The position numbers and the translations under genes were made by a program. DNA of 50,877 nt from Nitrospira sp. UW-LDO-01 (GTDB lineage Bacteria > Nitrospirota > Nitrospiria > Nitrospirales > Nitrospiraceae): NCBI GenBank assembly GCA_002254365.1, contig NIUT01000162.1, positions 1 to 50,877 of the forward strand. The letters are read 5' to 3'. A model generated the notes under the pieces. It saw only the letters and a list, made by a program, of their open reading frames with translations. It searched no databases and was not told where the DNA came from. Shown piece after piece: positions 42,259-50,823 of the stretch (within the stretch, counting starts at the first letter, position 1; the number at the start of each line of letters is the position of its first letter).

Positions 42259-42890
42259 CGGCGGCCCTGCTCCAAGAGCGGTTTTAAAATCAGGGCGACT
42301 CGCTCAGCAAAGAGCCGATAGCCTGCGGTGGTCAGGTGAATGCCGTCGTTTGAATAGTTTACTGCCAGTTGGCCGCTCTCTGGCTCAGCCGTCGCAGCGA
42401 ATAAATCAACGTAGGCAAGTCGTTTCAAATCGGCATACTCCCGGATCAGTTGATTCAACTGGCTTCGACGAGCCAGGTGCTCGGCGACCCACGCCTGTCC
42501 CTCCCGGCTCTCCGCCGCACCTTCCACGCGAATGGAGGGAACGGTCACGGGAATCGGCAAGCTCCCCATTCCTAAAACTTGCTCATACATCGTAATGAGA
42601 TTATTGATGATGTCTTGCGGTGACGCATTCCAACCGAGATCATTTGTTCCGCCGAGGATAGGCACATACTTCGGCTGGTGATCGAGGACATCACGCCCAA
42701 ATCGGGCAACCATCTCTCCTGTCAGTTCACCACAAACCCCGCTGACGCGAATCTCTACCGCATCATCCAGATACAACGGGAGGAACTGTCCGTACGGAGT
42801 GTCTCGTCCGGTCGGATTCTCCCTTGTCGCTGACTGGAATCCCGCCGTTAGGCTATCCCCAAAACAGATCATGAGAGGTGATCGACTCAT
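42255..42890 (-). CDS. SGNH/GDSL-family hydrolase (lysophospholipase-like)
   Basis: The product from the ATG at 42890 has 211 residues with block I ICFGDSLTAGF (catalytic Ser), block III GGTNDLGWN and block V DGIHLTTAGY (Asp/His). The family resembles E. coli TesA and arylesterases. No signal peptide is seen. The longer frame to 42926 adds an unconserved leader. It precedes the thioredoxin gene with ATGA overlap. Substrate is not predicted. Confidence 0.85.
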   Translation of the reverse strand: MSRSPLMICFGDSLTAGFQSATRENPTGRDTPYGQFLPLYLDDAVEIRVSGVCGELTGEMVARFGRDVLDHQPKYVPILGGTNDLGWNASPQDIINNLITMYEQVLGMGSLPIPVTVPSIRVEGAAESREGQAWVAEHLARRSQLNQLIREYADLKRLAYVDLFAATAEPESGQLAVNYSNDGIHLTTAGYRLFAERVALILKPLLEQGRR

Positions 42891-43021
42891 CGCGTAGGTC
42901 GATTCTACCGATGCTTCTGATATCATACAAGCCGCTCAGGCTGCAGCCCTTCCACACCCCCAACAGCGAATAATGGTGATTTTCTTGACGAATACTGGAT
43001 CTCTCGGTAGGTCTTACTCTT

Positions 43022-44845
43022 ATGTCCACGAACGTCACGTCGGCCCAGGAGATGCTCGCGGCTGCCGTTGCAGCACGAGGCGCGGAAGATCCGGAGATCG
43101 TCTCAATCAAGCGTGTCCTCAAGCTGTTAGACAAAACTGCAAAGTCGAATCGAACCTACGGCTCCGCCAACCCCGTCGCTCAGAAATTTTCACATCAGCT
43201 CTACGAAGAACTGACCGCACATCTGATCACCTATTCCAAACTCACCTTCCTCGTCCAACGAACGGCGCTCCTGTGCAAAGAATGTGTAGTCTATCAGGCA
43301 GAACAGGATGGTGGTGGGGAAAGCCTGGCATTTAAGCTGTACGCGGACGGAATCCGAGAATTGGCGCTGCATCAAGGTCTGACCGAGGAAGATCTGGGAT
43401 TCTTCCTAGACTCCCTGTGGGGCGGACTTGACGCCACTAAGGACGATGATGACATTGTGACGCGCATCTGGGAAAAGAATCTTTCGAGCATCTCCATCGT
43501 CACGGCCGAAGAAGTCGCAAAAGCCTCCATCGGAAATGAGGGATTCTTTCGCCTGGATGGCGGAATGAGTCTGTCCGATTCGACACTCCGAGAACTGTTG
43601 GATCGTGAACGAGGTCGTAGCCGGCAAGGGGACACCGGGACTGGGGACGGAGATGGCACGAAAACCTCCGGCAGCGCTCTCGGCAACCGTTTTCAATCAG
43701 GACTCGTCGGGTACGAAGTCACCGAAGAAGAACTGACCGCACTCGCAAGAGAAATTGAAGCGGAGAGTAAGCAAGATGGCCTCTCGTACATTTTAGATGC
43801 CATGACCTCAATTCTGGTCTCCGAGACATCCCCGGCATTGCTGACCAAACTGTTCGGCCTGTGGGGCCATGTCGTCGAGACGCTCCTCCGCGAAGGGAAA
43901 TGGACGGTGCTGGAGCATGTGTTGAGCCTGCTGCATGAAACTGAGGCTGTGAGACCTGATATCAGCACGGAACACAAGCAGCAACTCGCCTCAATCATGG
44001 ACGGGCTCGGACGCACCGAACGCATCAAAGCCATTGAAAGTTATCTGAATCGAACTCCGGATGCCAATGTCGAAGGACTCTCGACCATTTTACTCCTCAT
44101 GAAGCCGGAGGCAGTGCCTGCTCTCTGCACGCTCCTGGCAAACCTCACATCCGTAGCACATCAGGCTATCGTGGTCGAAGCCCTCACCCTCTTGGCAAAA
44201 GACAAGCCGGATCCTGTGGTCCGGGGATTAATGGATCGTCGACCGATCTATGTCCGCAATCTCATATCCATTCTTCTGACCTGGAATAGTCCAAAATTCG
44301 TGGAGCCGATCGAAAAGTTGATCCGGTATCCTGACGCACAGATCCGGCGTGAAGTCGTGCGCGCAATCGGTCGGCTTCGTCCGAACGGCTCGGGAGTGAA
44401 ACTTGTGCCAGTAACCAACGATCAGGACGAAAACGTTCGCTTTGCGGCACTGAAACTGCTCATGTCAGGCCAATATACCGCACCCTTCACACAATGGGCT
44501 CCAGTCCTTTCCGAGGACGACTTCATGGACCGGCCCATCAGCGAACGTCGCGGCATCTTTCAGGCCATGCGGGTCTCTTGCGGAGACGAAGCGGTGCCGT
44601 ACTGGCAGGGACTCATGACGGCATGGGCCTGGACCAATCGCAGGAAAAAAGAAGAGCTTGCGATACTCGCCGCTGAGACGCTCGGGAAGCTTGCGACGCC
44701 CGCGGCAATCGCCGCCTTGGAACGAGGGGCAAAAAAGGGAAGTTCGGCTGTTCGTCAAGCGTGCAGCATGGCCCTACTGCAAACGTTAAAGCCCCATCGG
44801 GAACCCCGTTCCGGCACCCACTCGACGGATGGAGAACCATCATGA
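43022..44845 (+). CDS. HEAT-repeat-containing protein, unknown function
   Basis: The 607-residue protein has an N-terminal helical region (about 1-130), a variable charged stretch (about 190-225, DTGTGDGDGTKTSG) and a C-terminal half (about 330-590) of HEAT-like helical repeats. Typical pieces are PDAQIRREVVRAIGRLRP and DENVRFAALKLLMSG. Such folds act as scaffolds. The stop overlaps the start of the HD-GYP gene (ATGA), so the two are probably co-translated and work together. I do not recognise a named family. No enzyme motif is seen. Confidence 0.85.
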   Translation: MSTNVTSAQEMLAAAVAARGAEDPEIVSIKRVLKLLDKTAKSNRTYGSANPVAQKFSHQLYEELTAHLITYSKLTFLVQRTALLCKECVVYQAEQDGGGESLAFKLYADGIRELALHQGLTEEDLGFFLDSLWGGLDATKDDDDIVTRIWEKNLSSISIVTAEEVAKASIGNEGFFRLDGGMSLSDSTLRELLDRERGRSRQGDTGTGDGDGTKTSGSALGNRFQSGLVGYEVTEEELTALAREIEAESKQDGLSYILDAMTSILVSETSPALLTKLFGLWGHVVETLLREGKWTVLEHVLSLLHETEAVRPDISTEHKQQLASIMDGLGRTERIKAIESYLNRTPDANVEGLSTILLLMKPEAVPALCTLLANLTSVAHQAIVVEALTLLAKDKPDPVVRGLMDRRPIYVRNLISILLTWNSPKFVEPIEKLIRYPDAQIRREVVRAIGRLRPNGSGVKLVPVTNDQDENVRFAALKLLMSGQYTAPFTQWAPVLSEDDFMDRPISERRGIFQAMRVSCGDEAVPYWQGLMTAWAWTNRRKKEELAILAAETLGKLATPAAIAALERGAKKGSSAVRQACSMALLQTLKPHREPRSGTHSTDGEPS

Positions 44846-46425
44846 CGGCCCCCAGGACAGCACTGCCACAGTCGAAGAGACACACCGCCCAGGCCGAACC
44901 GCTCCTGACTCATGAAAAATCCTTGTCTCAGAAAATCGGACAGGGTTCCGAAGCCGGTGATATTCTCGACCAACAGCTGGCGATGTTGGGATTCCAGCTC
45001 ATTACGCAGCTAAATACGCTCATCAAGACATCACGCATTCATGGCAGGACGAACGCCGCGCTCGATAAACCGGTCGAAACCATGTTGACCCTGATTCAGA
45101 CGCTGGCCAATGACCACCCCGTGACGTTGCGGATTCAGAATGATTTTCTCTTTCTGGGAGAGCGACATCTCAAGATCAGTGCACAACAGATGCTCGTTGC
45201 ATCGAGCATGATCGACACCATGGCCAAATGGAAGATCGGCGGATTGACGTTTACCTCCTCAACGTCGTCCAAGGATCTTCGCGAGTTCGCCTATCTCTTT
45301 GTCACGCTCGACCCGACCACAAAGTCACTGGAAGAACTCCGACAGGAACTCACGGCCAACGGGGTCACCGCCATCCAACTGGAAGATCCTCGTGAGCTTG
45401 CCCTTCGTGAGGACCCTGCTGGAACGGACCAAGGATCGGCGTCCGGCAACGGGACAGGATCCGCCTCAAAGGCCCATCATAAAGCTCAGTCGAAAGTCGT
45501 GTACGGGAAAGCCGCCAACGAAGTCGGACAGCTGACACAATCGGTACGTGATGGCGGAACGCTGAACTTCAAGCAAGCCAAACGAGCCATCCAAAACATC
45601 GTGGATCTCATGATGCAGGATGAGTCGACGCTGCTGGGTCTCACGACGCTCCGTTGCCACGACCAATACACCCACAACCATTCCGTCAACGTATCTCTCT
45701 TGTCCATCGCCCTCGCAAACCGCGCCGGATATCCCAAGGTCGAACTGGCCGACCTTGGATTGGCAGCGCTGTTTCACGATATGGGGAAAGCCAACATTCC
45801 ACTCGACGTGCTGAACAAACCAGGTGAGTTCACGGAAGAGGAGTGGACGCTGATGCGCAATCATCCGACTGAAGGCGTCTTGAGTCTCACTCAGATCCGT
45901 GGCATCACCAATCTTCCATCGCGCATGGTCGCAGCATCGTTCGAGCACCACATGAATTTGGACTATTCCGGTTATCCCAAATTAAAAACACCGTGGAAAC
46001 TCTCTCTGACTGGCCGCATTCTGATGATCGCAGATTGCTATGACGCGATGACTTCATCACGCGTCTATCGACGAGAACCAATCTCTCCGTCCAAAGTGCT
46101 GAGCATCATGTTTTCAAAATCCGGAAAGAGCTTCGACCCCACACTGCTCAAACTCTTCGTCAACTGTGTCGGCATCGTCCCGATCGGAAGCCTGGTCATG
46201 TTGGACACCGACGAACTGGCCGTGGTACTCAAGCCAGCCGTCGACAAATCCAACGCTGAACGACCTCTGGTCAAAGTGATTACCGACCAGTATGGCACCT
46301 CCATCGACAATGGGCCCGAGCGTGACCTCACCGAACAGGACGAGACCGGCAACTATCGGTACAGCATCATTCGCTTAATCGATACCACCGAATATAAGAT
46401 CGATACCAGCCGGTACTTTGTCTGA
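44842..46425 (+). CDS. HD-GYP domain protein (probable cyclic-di-GMP phosphodiesterase)
   Basis: The 527-residue protein has an N-terminal region of unknown fold (about 1-240) and an HD-GYP domain (about 270-470). Metal ligands are visible in YTHNHSVNVSLLS and LFHDMGKANIP, followed by NHPTEGVLSL and FEHHMNLDYSGYPK. The last motif keeps GYP, but the usual DGxGYP reads DYSGYP. Active HD-GYP proteins hydrolyse cyclic-di-GMP; activity here is unproven because of the change. The start at 44842 overlaps the HEAT gene stop. It lies between the HEAT protein and the folB fusion gene. It may link to motility through cyclic-di-GMP. Confidence 0.88.
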   Translation: MTAPRTALPQSKRHTAQAEPLLTHEKSLSQKIGQGSEAGDILDQQLAMLGFQLITQLNTLIKTSRIHGRTNAALDKPVETMLTLIQTLANDHPVTLRIQNDFLFLGERHLKISAQQMLVASSMIDTMAKWKIGGLTFTSSTSSKDLREFAYLFVTLDPTTKSLEELRQELTANGVTAIQLEDPRELALREDPAGTDQGSASGNGTGSASKAHHKAQSKVVYGKAANEVGQLTQSVRDGGTLNFKQAKRAIQNIVDLMMQDESTLLGLTTLRCHDQYTHNHSVNVSLLSIALANRAGYPKVELADLGLAALFHDMGKANIPLDVLNKPGEFTEEEWTLMRNHPTEGVLSLTQIRGITNLPSRMVAASFEHHMNLDYSGYPKLKTPWKLSLTGRILMIADCYDAMTSSRVYRREPISPSKVLSIMFSKSGKSFDPTLLKLFVNCVGIVPIGSLVMLDTDELAVVLKPAVDKSNAERPLVKVITDQYGTSIDNGPERDLTEQDETGNYRYSIIRLIDTTEYKIDTSRYFV

Positions 46426-46521
46426 CCAGACCAATAATATTCATCATCGCCATTGATAGTCCCCGCTCGATTTCCTTCCCCTCGCTTGACAGGTCAAAAG
46501 AGGATCTTCGACAATGTGCTC

Positions 46522-47457
46522 ATGACCGACCAGATCTGCATCGAGAGATTGGAATTTCGTGGCCGTTGCGGCGTGACACCTGAAGAACGCGCGCGCCCGC
46601 AACCCCTTGCCGTCGATCTGGAGTTGGGATGCCGGATGGATGACGTAGGGATTTCCGATGATCTACGCCACACCATCGACTACGCAGCTGTAGCCCACCG
46701 CATCGTCGAAATCGGAACCGATCGAGAAGCGCAGCTTCTAGAGTCATTCGCCGAACAGCTCATAGCCGCTATCTTTGCTGAATTCCCTGTTGATCGGATC
46801 AAGCTCTGGTTGCGCAAATTGCATCCGCCACTCGTCCATATCACCTCATCCGTCGGCATCACCATTGAGCGGACCAGGTTTGCCCAACTGTTGCTCCGCG
46901 CAGATCCACCCCCAGCAAGGTTTCTCGTGCAGCAGCTGAATCGCCTCCCCAAGGGACTGGTTCTCGACGTCGCCGCAGGAAGGGGACGACACACGCTATT
47001 TCTTTCATCTCTCGGGTACCAGGTCGAAGCCATCGACCGAGATGAGCAAGCGCTCGCACAGCTGTTGGCCGACGCGCGATCGAGACACCTCGCCGGCGTC
47101 ACGACGCAAGCACTGGACTTGGAATCCACGCACCCGCCGGATCTTGGCGAGGAACGGCATGACGCTATCCTCGTCTTCTTGTATCTGCATCGACCGCTCT
47201 TTCCACATCTCATTCGCGCACTGAAACCTGGTGGACTGTTGGTCTATGAGACTTTTCTCATCGATCAGCACCTCCATTACCAGCATCCACGGCATCGGGA
47301 GTTCTGCCTGAGCCATGGGGAACTTTTGGGCCTTACCGCCGGGCTTCGTGTCCTTCACTATGATGAAGGATTACATGAAGGGGCTCGAGACGGAGATTCG
47401 GCCTACACGGCGCAACTCGTAGCACAAAGACCTTTCACCCCTGGAACTTTAGTATGA
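46522..47457 (+). CDS. FolB-type aldolase fused to a SAM methyltransferase
   Basis: The 311-residue product (ATG 46522) joins two domains. Residues about 1-118 match dihydroneopterin aldolase FolB: CIERLEFRGRCGVTPEERA at the start, ESFAEQLIAA and LWLRKLHPPL near the end. FolB makes the hydroxymethyl pterin precursor of folate. Residues about 135-305 form a class I methyltransferase similar to TehB-like proteins: motif I LVLDVAAGRGRHTLFL, then VEAIDRDEQAL and ALKPGGLLVYETF. A GTG at 46516 is an alternative start. The stop overlaps the PHP gene (ATGA). FolB fusions with FolK or FolP are common; one with a methyltransferase is unusual. Confidence 0.85.
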   Translation: MTDQICIERLEFRGRCGVTPEERARPQPLAVDLELGCRMDDVGISDDLRHTIDYAAVAHRIVEIGTDREAQLLESFAEQLIAAIFAEFPVDRIKLWLRKLHPPLVHITSSVGITIERTRFAQLLLRADPPPARFLVQQLNRLPKGLVLDVAAGRGRHTLFLSSLGYQVEAIDRDEQALAQLLADARSRHLAGVTTQALDLESTHPPDLGEERHDAILVFLYLHRPLFPHLIRALKPGGLLVYETFLIDQHLHYQHPRHREFCLSHGELLGLTAGLRVLHYDEGLHEGARDGDSAYTAQLVAQRPFTPGTLV

Positions 47458-48302
47458 GCCGCTTGGACCTTCATCTTCATACAACCCACTCTGACGGAAG
47501 CTGTACGCCCGCGGAGGTCATCAGCCTCGCGCATCAAGCCGGTGTGACGGCCCTCGCTATCACAGATCACGACATCATGACCGGTGTGGCCGAGGCAGTC
47601 ACGGCGGGGGAGCACTGTGGAATTGAAGTCATCCCAGGTGTTGAAGTGAGCTCCATCAGTGGTCGATCAGAGTTGCATATTCTCGGCTACTTTCTTGACT
47701 GGCAAGATGCTGCCCTCAATGAACGATTCAAAACCTTGCGTGACAGTCGACACCGGCGCAATCCACAAATCGTTGAACGGCTCCAAGCACTCGGGATTGA
47801 CATCACCTACGACGAAGTTCGAGCGCTTGCGGGCAGTGACTCGGTGGGTAGACCACACATCGCTCGTGTCTTGATGGACAAACAGGTGGTCTCGTCGGCC
47901 AAGGAGGCCTTTGATCGTTTTCTTGCCGATGGAAAACCTGCCTACGTGCCTCGCGATCTCCCAAGTCCCGCTGAAGCTATTCAATGGATTAAAGCAGCTG
48001 GAGGGTTGGCCGTCTTGGCCCATCCGACCTGGGTCAAACTCGCTGATCGCTCGTTAATCGAGCTGGTTCGAGATCTCAAATCTGCTGGACTCGATGGTGT
48101 GGAGGTCTACTACAGCACCCATGCAACCCGCCAAACGCGCGAGTATCTGAGCCTTGCCCAGCAGCTCGGCCTGTTGGTCACCGGAGGAAGCGACTTCCAT
48201 GGTCTCACAAAACCGGACATTGACGTTGGAATCGGCAAGGGCACTTTGCATGTCCCCACCTCTCTGCTCACGAAAATGAAGGCCGCTGTCGGACGGGTCT
48301 AG
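47454..48302 (+). CDS. PHP-domain metal-dependent phosphoesterase
   Basis: The 282-residue protein begins MSRLDLHLHTTHSDGSCTPA, the PHP motif I, followed by ITDHD (motif II), VIPGVEVSS and a later HPTWV and GGSDFHG, giving a full set of metal-binding His/Asp residues. Length and motif order resemble the TrpH/YciV (RNase AM) family, which degrades short RNAs or 3',5'-nucleoside bisphosphates. It is the last gene of an overlapping set with the folB fusion and ends 76 bp before a palindromic repeat. Confidence 0.9.
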   Translation: MSRLDLHLHTTHSDGSCTPAEVISLAHQAGVTALAITDHDIMTGVAEAVTAGEHCGIEVIPGVEVSSISGRSELHILGYFLDWQDAALNERFKTLRDSRHRRNPQIVERLQALGIDITYDEVRALAGSDSVGRPHIARVLMDKQVVSSAKEAFDRFLADGKPAYVPRDLPSPAEAIQWIKAAGGLAVLAHPTWVKLADRSLIELVRDLKSAGLDGVEVYYSTHATRQTREYLSLAQQLGLLVTGGSDFHGLTKPDIDVGIGKGTLHVPTSLLTKMKAAVGRV

Positions 48303-48378
48303 CAGGTTGCGGGCAAACTCATCGTGACCTCTGTAGCCGTCACAGATATCGAGACGTGAGACGACGCTGAACAGCCAG

Positions 48379-48505
48379 GCAGGATGCGCAAAAAGGCCGT
48401 ACGGCGAGGCCGCAGCGAGCGAAGAGGCGAATCCTACTCTGGGCCGTACGGTGGGCCTCTGCGCGAGGCGAGAACGCCGCTGGCGGGCTTTTCCCGCACC
48501 CTGTC
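48379..48505. repeat. Imperfect palindromic intergenic repeat (copy 2)
   Basis: Arms GCAGGATGCGCAAAAAGGCC (48379-48398) and GGCTTTTCCCGCACCCTGTC (48486-48505) are imperfectly complementary. The inner core AGGCCGCAGCGAGCGA and the block GAGAACGCCGCTGG match the corresponding blocks of the element at 32877-33003 with few changes. Both copies are 127 bp and sit between genes, so this is a dispersed REP-like family. Confidence 0.75.
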
Positions 48506-48553
48506 AGATGGGCTTCGATCCGTTCGTGTCCATCGCATGATTTCTTCAATCCG

Positions 48554-48581
48554 TTGACTCCCCTCTCAGATCGGCTAGACT
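48554..48581 (+). promoter_or_regulatory. Sigma-70-type promoter of the kinase gene
   Basis: TTGACT (48554-48559) and TAGACT (48576-48581) are 16 bp apart, 26 bp before the ATG at 48608. The TTG codon within the -35 element, which could open a longer frame, is therefore unlikely to be the start. Confidence 0.5.
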
Positions 48582-48607
48582 CTGCCTGTCCTCTCAACAC
48601 GTCGGTT

Positions 48608-49999
48608 ATGATCAATACGTCACGCTGGGCTCTACCGTATTTTCTGATGACCTGCGCGGCTCTCTTCGCTGGTCCCATATTGAGCAAATTATCTGCGGCT
48701 CAATCGTTCCCACTCACCCTCTTCGGTCTGAGCGGCTCCCAAACTGTTCACCTGATCACCGAAGCGATCGGAGTTGTGACCCTCTTCCTGATCTCAGCCC
48801 GCCTGGTTCACACGATGCCGGATGACGGACAAGGCCAATCGTTCCTCAAACGGATGACCCGTCCCGTCACGACCCTCTTCATCGTCATGGCAGTGGACAA
48901 AACCCTTCGAGTTCTTGGCCCCTCGCTCATCGACAGCCTTGGGATAGCACGCTATGCCATCGCTCAAACGACAATCCTCACTCTCACCGGTCTCTGGATT
49001 ACCACGACCTGGTTGTTAAATGTTGATGCGCTCCACCGATTCTTTGCAACACCATCGAAGACAACTCACCATACAGCCTCCCTCACAACACCCGATGCGC
49101 TCGGACAGGAAGAGGATGACGACTGCGAAGTGGGCACCTCACCTCGTCACCCCACCACACAGGGCGGCTCACCTTCGACACTTGGTCGCTATAAAGTCTT
49201 AAAGGAGTTGGGACGTGGAGCAATGGGCGTGGTGTACCTCGGAAAGGATCCGACTATTCAGCGATTCGTGGCGATCAAAACCATGCGGCTCGACGAGACC
49301 GACGACCCCGATAAACTCCAGGAGCTAAAGGCACGATTCTTTCGAGAGGCTGAATCCACGGGTCGGTTGTCACACCCAAACATCGTCACGATTTTCGATG
49401 CAGGGGAAGAGGGGGCTCTTGGATACATTGCAATGGAACTGCTCGAAGGGACGACGCTCAAGGAGTGGTCACGGAAACCAAAGTTGCTGCCGTTCGATCA
49501 TGTGACTTCGATCGTGGCCACCGTCGCCGAGGCAATGGACTATGCTCACCAACAAGGCGTGGTCCATCGTGATATCAAACCGGCCAATATCATGCTGACC
49601 AAGGAACAGGTCGTGAAAATCATGGATTTCGGTATCGCCAAGATGGCAATGTCCGCCAAGACTCAGACGAATATCGTGATGGGTACGCCCACCTACATGT
49701 CTCCGGAACAGATCGCAGGGAAAAAGGTAGATGGACGTTCTGATATGTTCTCGCTTGGCGTCGTCATGTTCGAACTGCTGACCGGCCGGCCCCCGTTCCT
49801 GGCCGACAACGTATCCGCGCTCTTATTCGCCATCGCCCAGACACCCCATCCGAGTTTGAAGGCGCTCAGACCTGATCTACCTCCCACCGTCAAGGACGTC
49901 ATGGATCGCGCGTTGCAGAAAGACCCGGCCCAACGCTACCGCAGCGCCGGCGAGTTCGCCACAGCTCTTCGCTCTTGCACCCAAGGGCTGGCGGCATAA
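48608..49999 (+). CDS. Membrane Ser/Thr protein kinase, Hanks type
   Basis: The 463-residue product has three or four membrane segments at the N-terminus (about 8-30, 40-62, 80-105, 115-140), a short polar linker, and a C-terminal protein kinase domain (about 195-460). The domain has a Gly-rich loop GRGAMGVVYLGKD, VAIKTM lysine, catalytic HRDIKPANIM, DFGIAKM and the APE-region TYMSPEQIAGK. All catalytic residues are present. Most bacterial membrane kinases have the kinase domain first, then one membrane segment and an outer sensor; here the order is reversed and no outer sensor domain is evident. The substrate is unknown. Confidence 0.9.
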   Translation: MINTSRWALPYFLMTCAALFAGPILSKLSAAQSFPLTLFGLSGSQTVHLITEAIGVVTLFLISARLVHTMPDDGQGQSFLKRMTRPVTTLFIVMAVDKTLRVLGPSLIDSLGIARYAIAQTTILTLTGLWITTTWLLNVDALHRFFATPSKTTHHTASLTTPDALGQEEDDDCEVGTSPRHPTTQGGSPSTLGRYKVLKELGRGAMGVVYLGKDPTIQRFVAIKTMRLDETDDPDKLQELKARFFREAESTGRLSHPNIVTIFDAGEEGALGYIAMELLEGTTLKEWSRKPKLLPFDHVTSIVATVAEAMDYAHQQGVVHRDIKPANIMLTKEQVVKIMDFGIAKMAMSAKTQTNIVMGTPTYMSPEQIAGKKVDGRSDMFSLGVVMFELLTGRPPFLADNVSALLFAIAQTPHPSLKALRPDLPPTVKDVMDRALQKDPAQRYRSAGEFATALRSCTQGLAA

Positions 50000-50010
50000 A
50001 GCTGAAATCC

Positions 50011-50044
50011 GTGAACCCTCGGTATCGTATACGCCAGGGCTCAC
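50011..50044. terminator. Possible bidirectional hairpin between convergent genes
   Basis: GTGAACCCT and AGGGCTCAC pair with one mismatch around a 16-nt loop, in the 72-bp gap between the kinase gene and the convergent cysteine-rich gene. No T-run is seen; a weak terminator at best. Confidence 0.35.
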
Positions 50045-50071
50045 ATCAGAATACCAAGCAGGGTGGAGTGT

Positions 50072-50683
50072 TCAGTTCCTGAAATGAAGTCGACCCTTCA
50101 GCAAGCTTTGGTAGCAGGCTTCCGAGAGATCCTGTTCGTGTTCTTGTAGGCATGCGAGAATGCGGCCCTCCCCCGGCTCCACGGTCTGGCACATGCGCGT
50201 GGCATCTGCCGCACAAGCCAACCGATATCCATCGGCAGCTTTCCATCGTATCATGCGCTGTCGGACGATTTGCTGACAGGACTGATCGAACTGTCGCATG
50301 CGCTGCGTCACACAACGTCGTCTCTCGTCCCCGGTGAGTGAGTCGGGACAAAATTCCTGCACGTGTGCATCGCACCGTACTTCCGCAATTTGTCTCGCAC
50401 GACTGTCTTGCGGAGCAACGTTCCCACTACCTGCTGTGCCACGTGATGACTCTTCAGTTCCAGTCGAGCCCTGCAGAGACCGGCGTGTCACGCCGGGAAT
50501 TGTCAGGTCGAGCTCAACTTGGCGTGGCCGTTCTGCGGATACTGTTGTAGATTGAGCGGACAAGAGCTCGTCCTTCGACGGGAAATTCGTCCAGATGATC
50601 GCCCAGACGAGAATCAACCCACCTCCCGTGACGAGACTCGCTGTGGCCTTTGCAGATTGGTTCGTCTGTTTTGGTTGCACCAT
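50072..50683 (-). CDS. Membrane protein with cysteine-rich (GLG1-like) repeats
   Basis: From ATG 50683 the product has 203 residues: a short tail, one membrane segment (about 18-35, VTGGGLILVWAIIW), a polar linker, and two cysteine-rich helical units near 115-158 and 160-200. Each unit has four Cys in a similar spacing (CDAHVQEFC..C..C and CAADATRMC..C..C). This resembles the cysteine-rich FGFR/Golgi GLG1 repeat seen in some proteobacterial proteins. It is probably anchored in the inner membrane with the repeats in the periplasm and disulphide bonded. A GTG frame reaches 50764 but neither start has a good ribosome-binding site. Function unknown. Confidence 0.7.
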   Translation of the reverse strand: MVQPKQTNQSAKATASLVTGGGLILVWAIIWTNFPSKDELLSAQSTTVSAERPRQVELDLTIPGVTRRSLQGSTGTEESSRGTAGSGNVAPQDSRARQIAEVRCDAHVQEFCPDSLTGDERRRCVTQRMRQFDQSCQQIVRQRMIRWKAADGYRLACAADATRMCQTVEPGEGRILACLQEHEQDLSEACYQSLLKGRLHFRN

Positions 50684-50823
50684 CGAGGTGAGAATAAAAT
50701 AAAGCCGCTCGAAAATCACCGAAACAGGCGTTTTGCGCAGACCCATTACATGGAGTGATATCACACAAACTGAAGAAATCTCGAGAAGTTAAACCGGAAG
50801 GGGACAGCTAGGGCCTGTTAACG

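Larger units (their letters stand above)
48303..48607. other. 305-bp intergenic region with repeat and promoter
   Basis: It contains the palindromic repeat copy 2 (48379-48505) and a sigma-70-type promoter (48554-48581). No coding frame is supported. Confidence 0.6.

Noticed and set aside
42985-43013. TTGACG and TAGGTC with 17-bp spacing before the HEAT gene
   Set aside because: It would start transcription within about 2 nt of the ATG and lose the ribosome-binding region; more likely chance.
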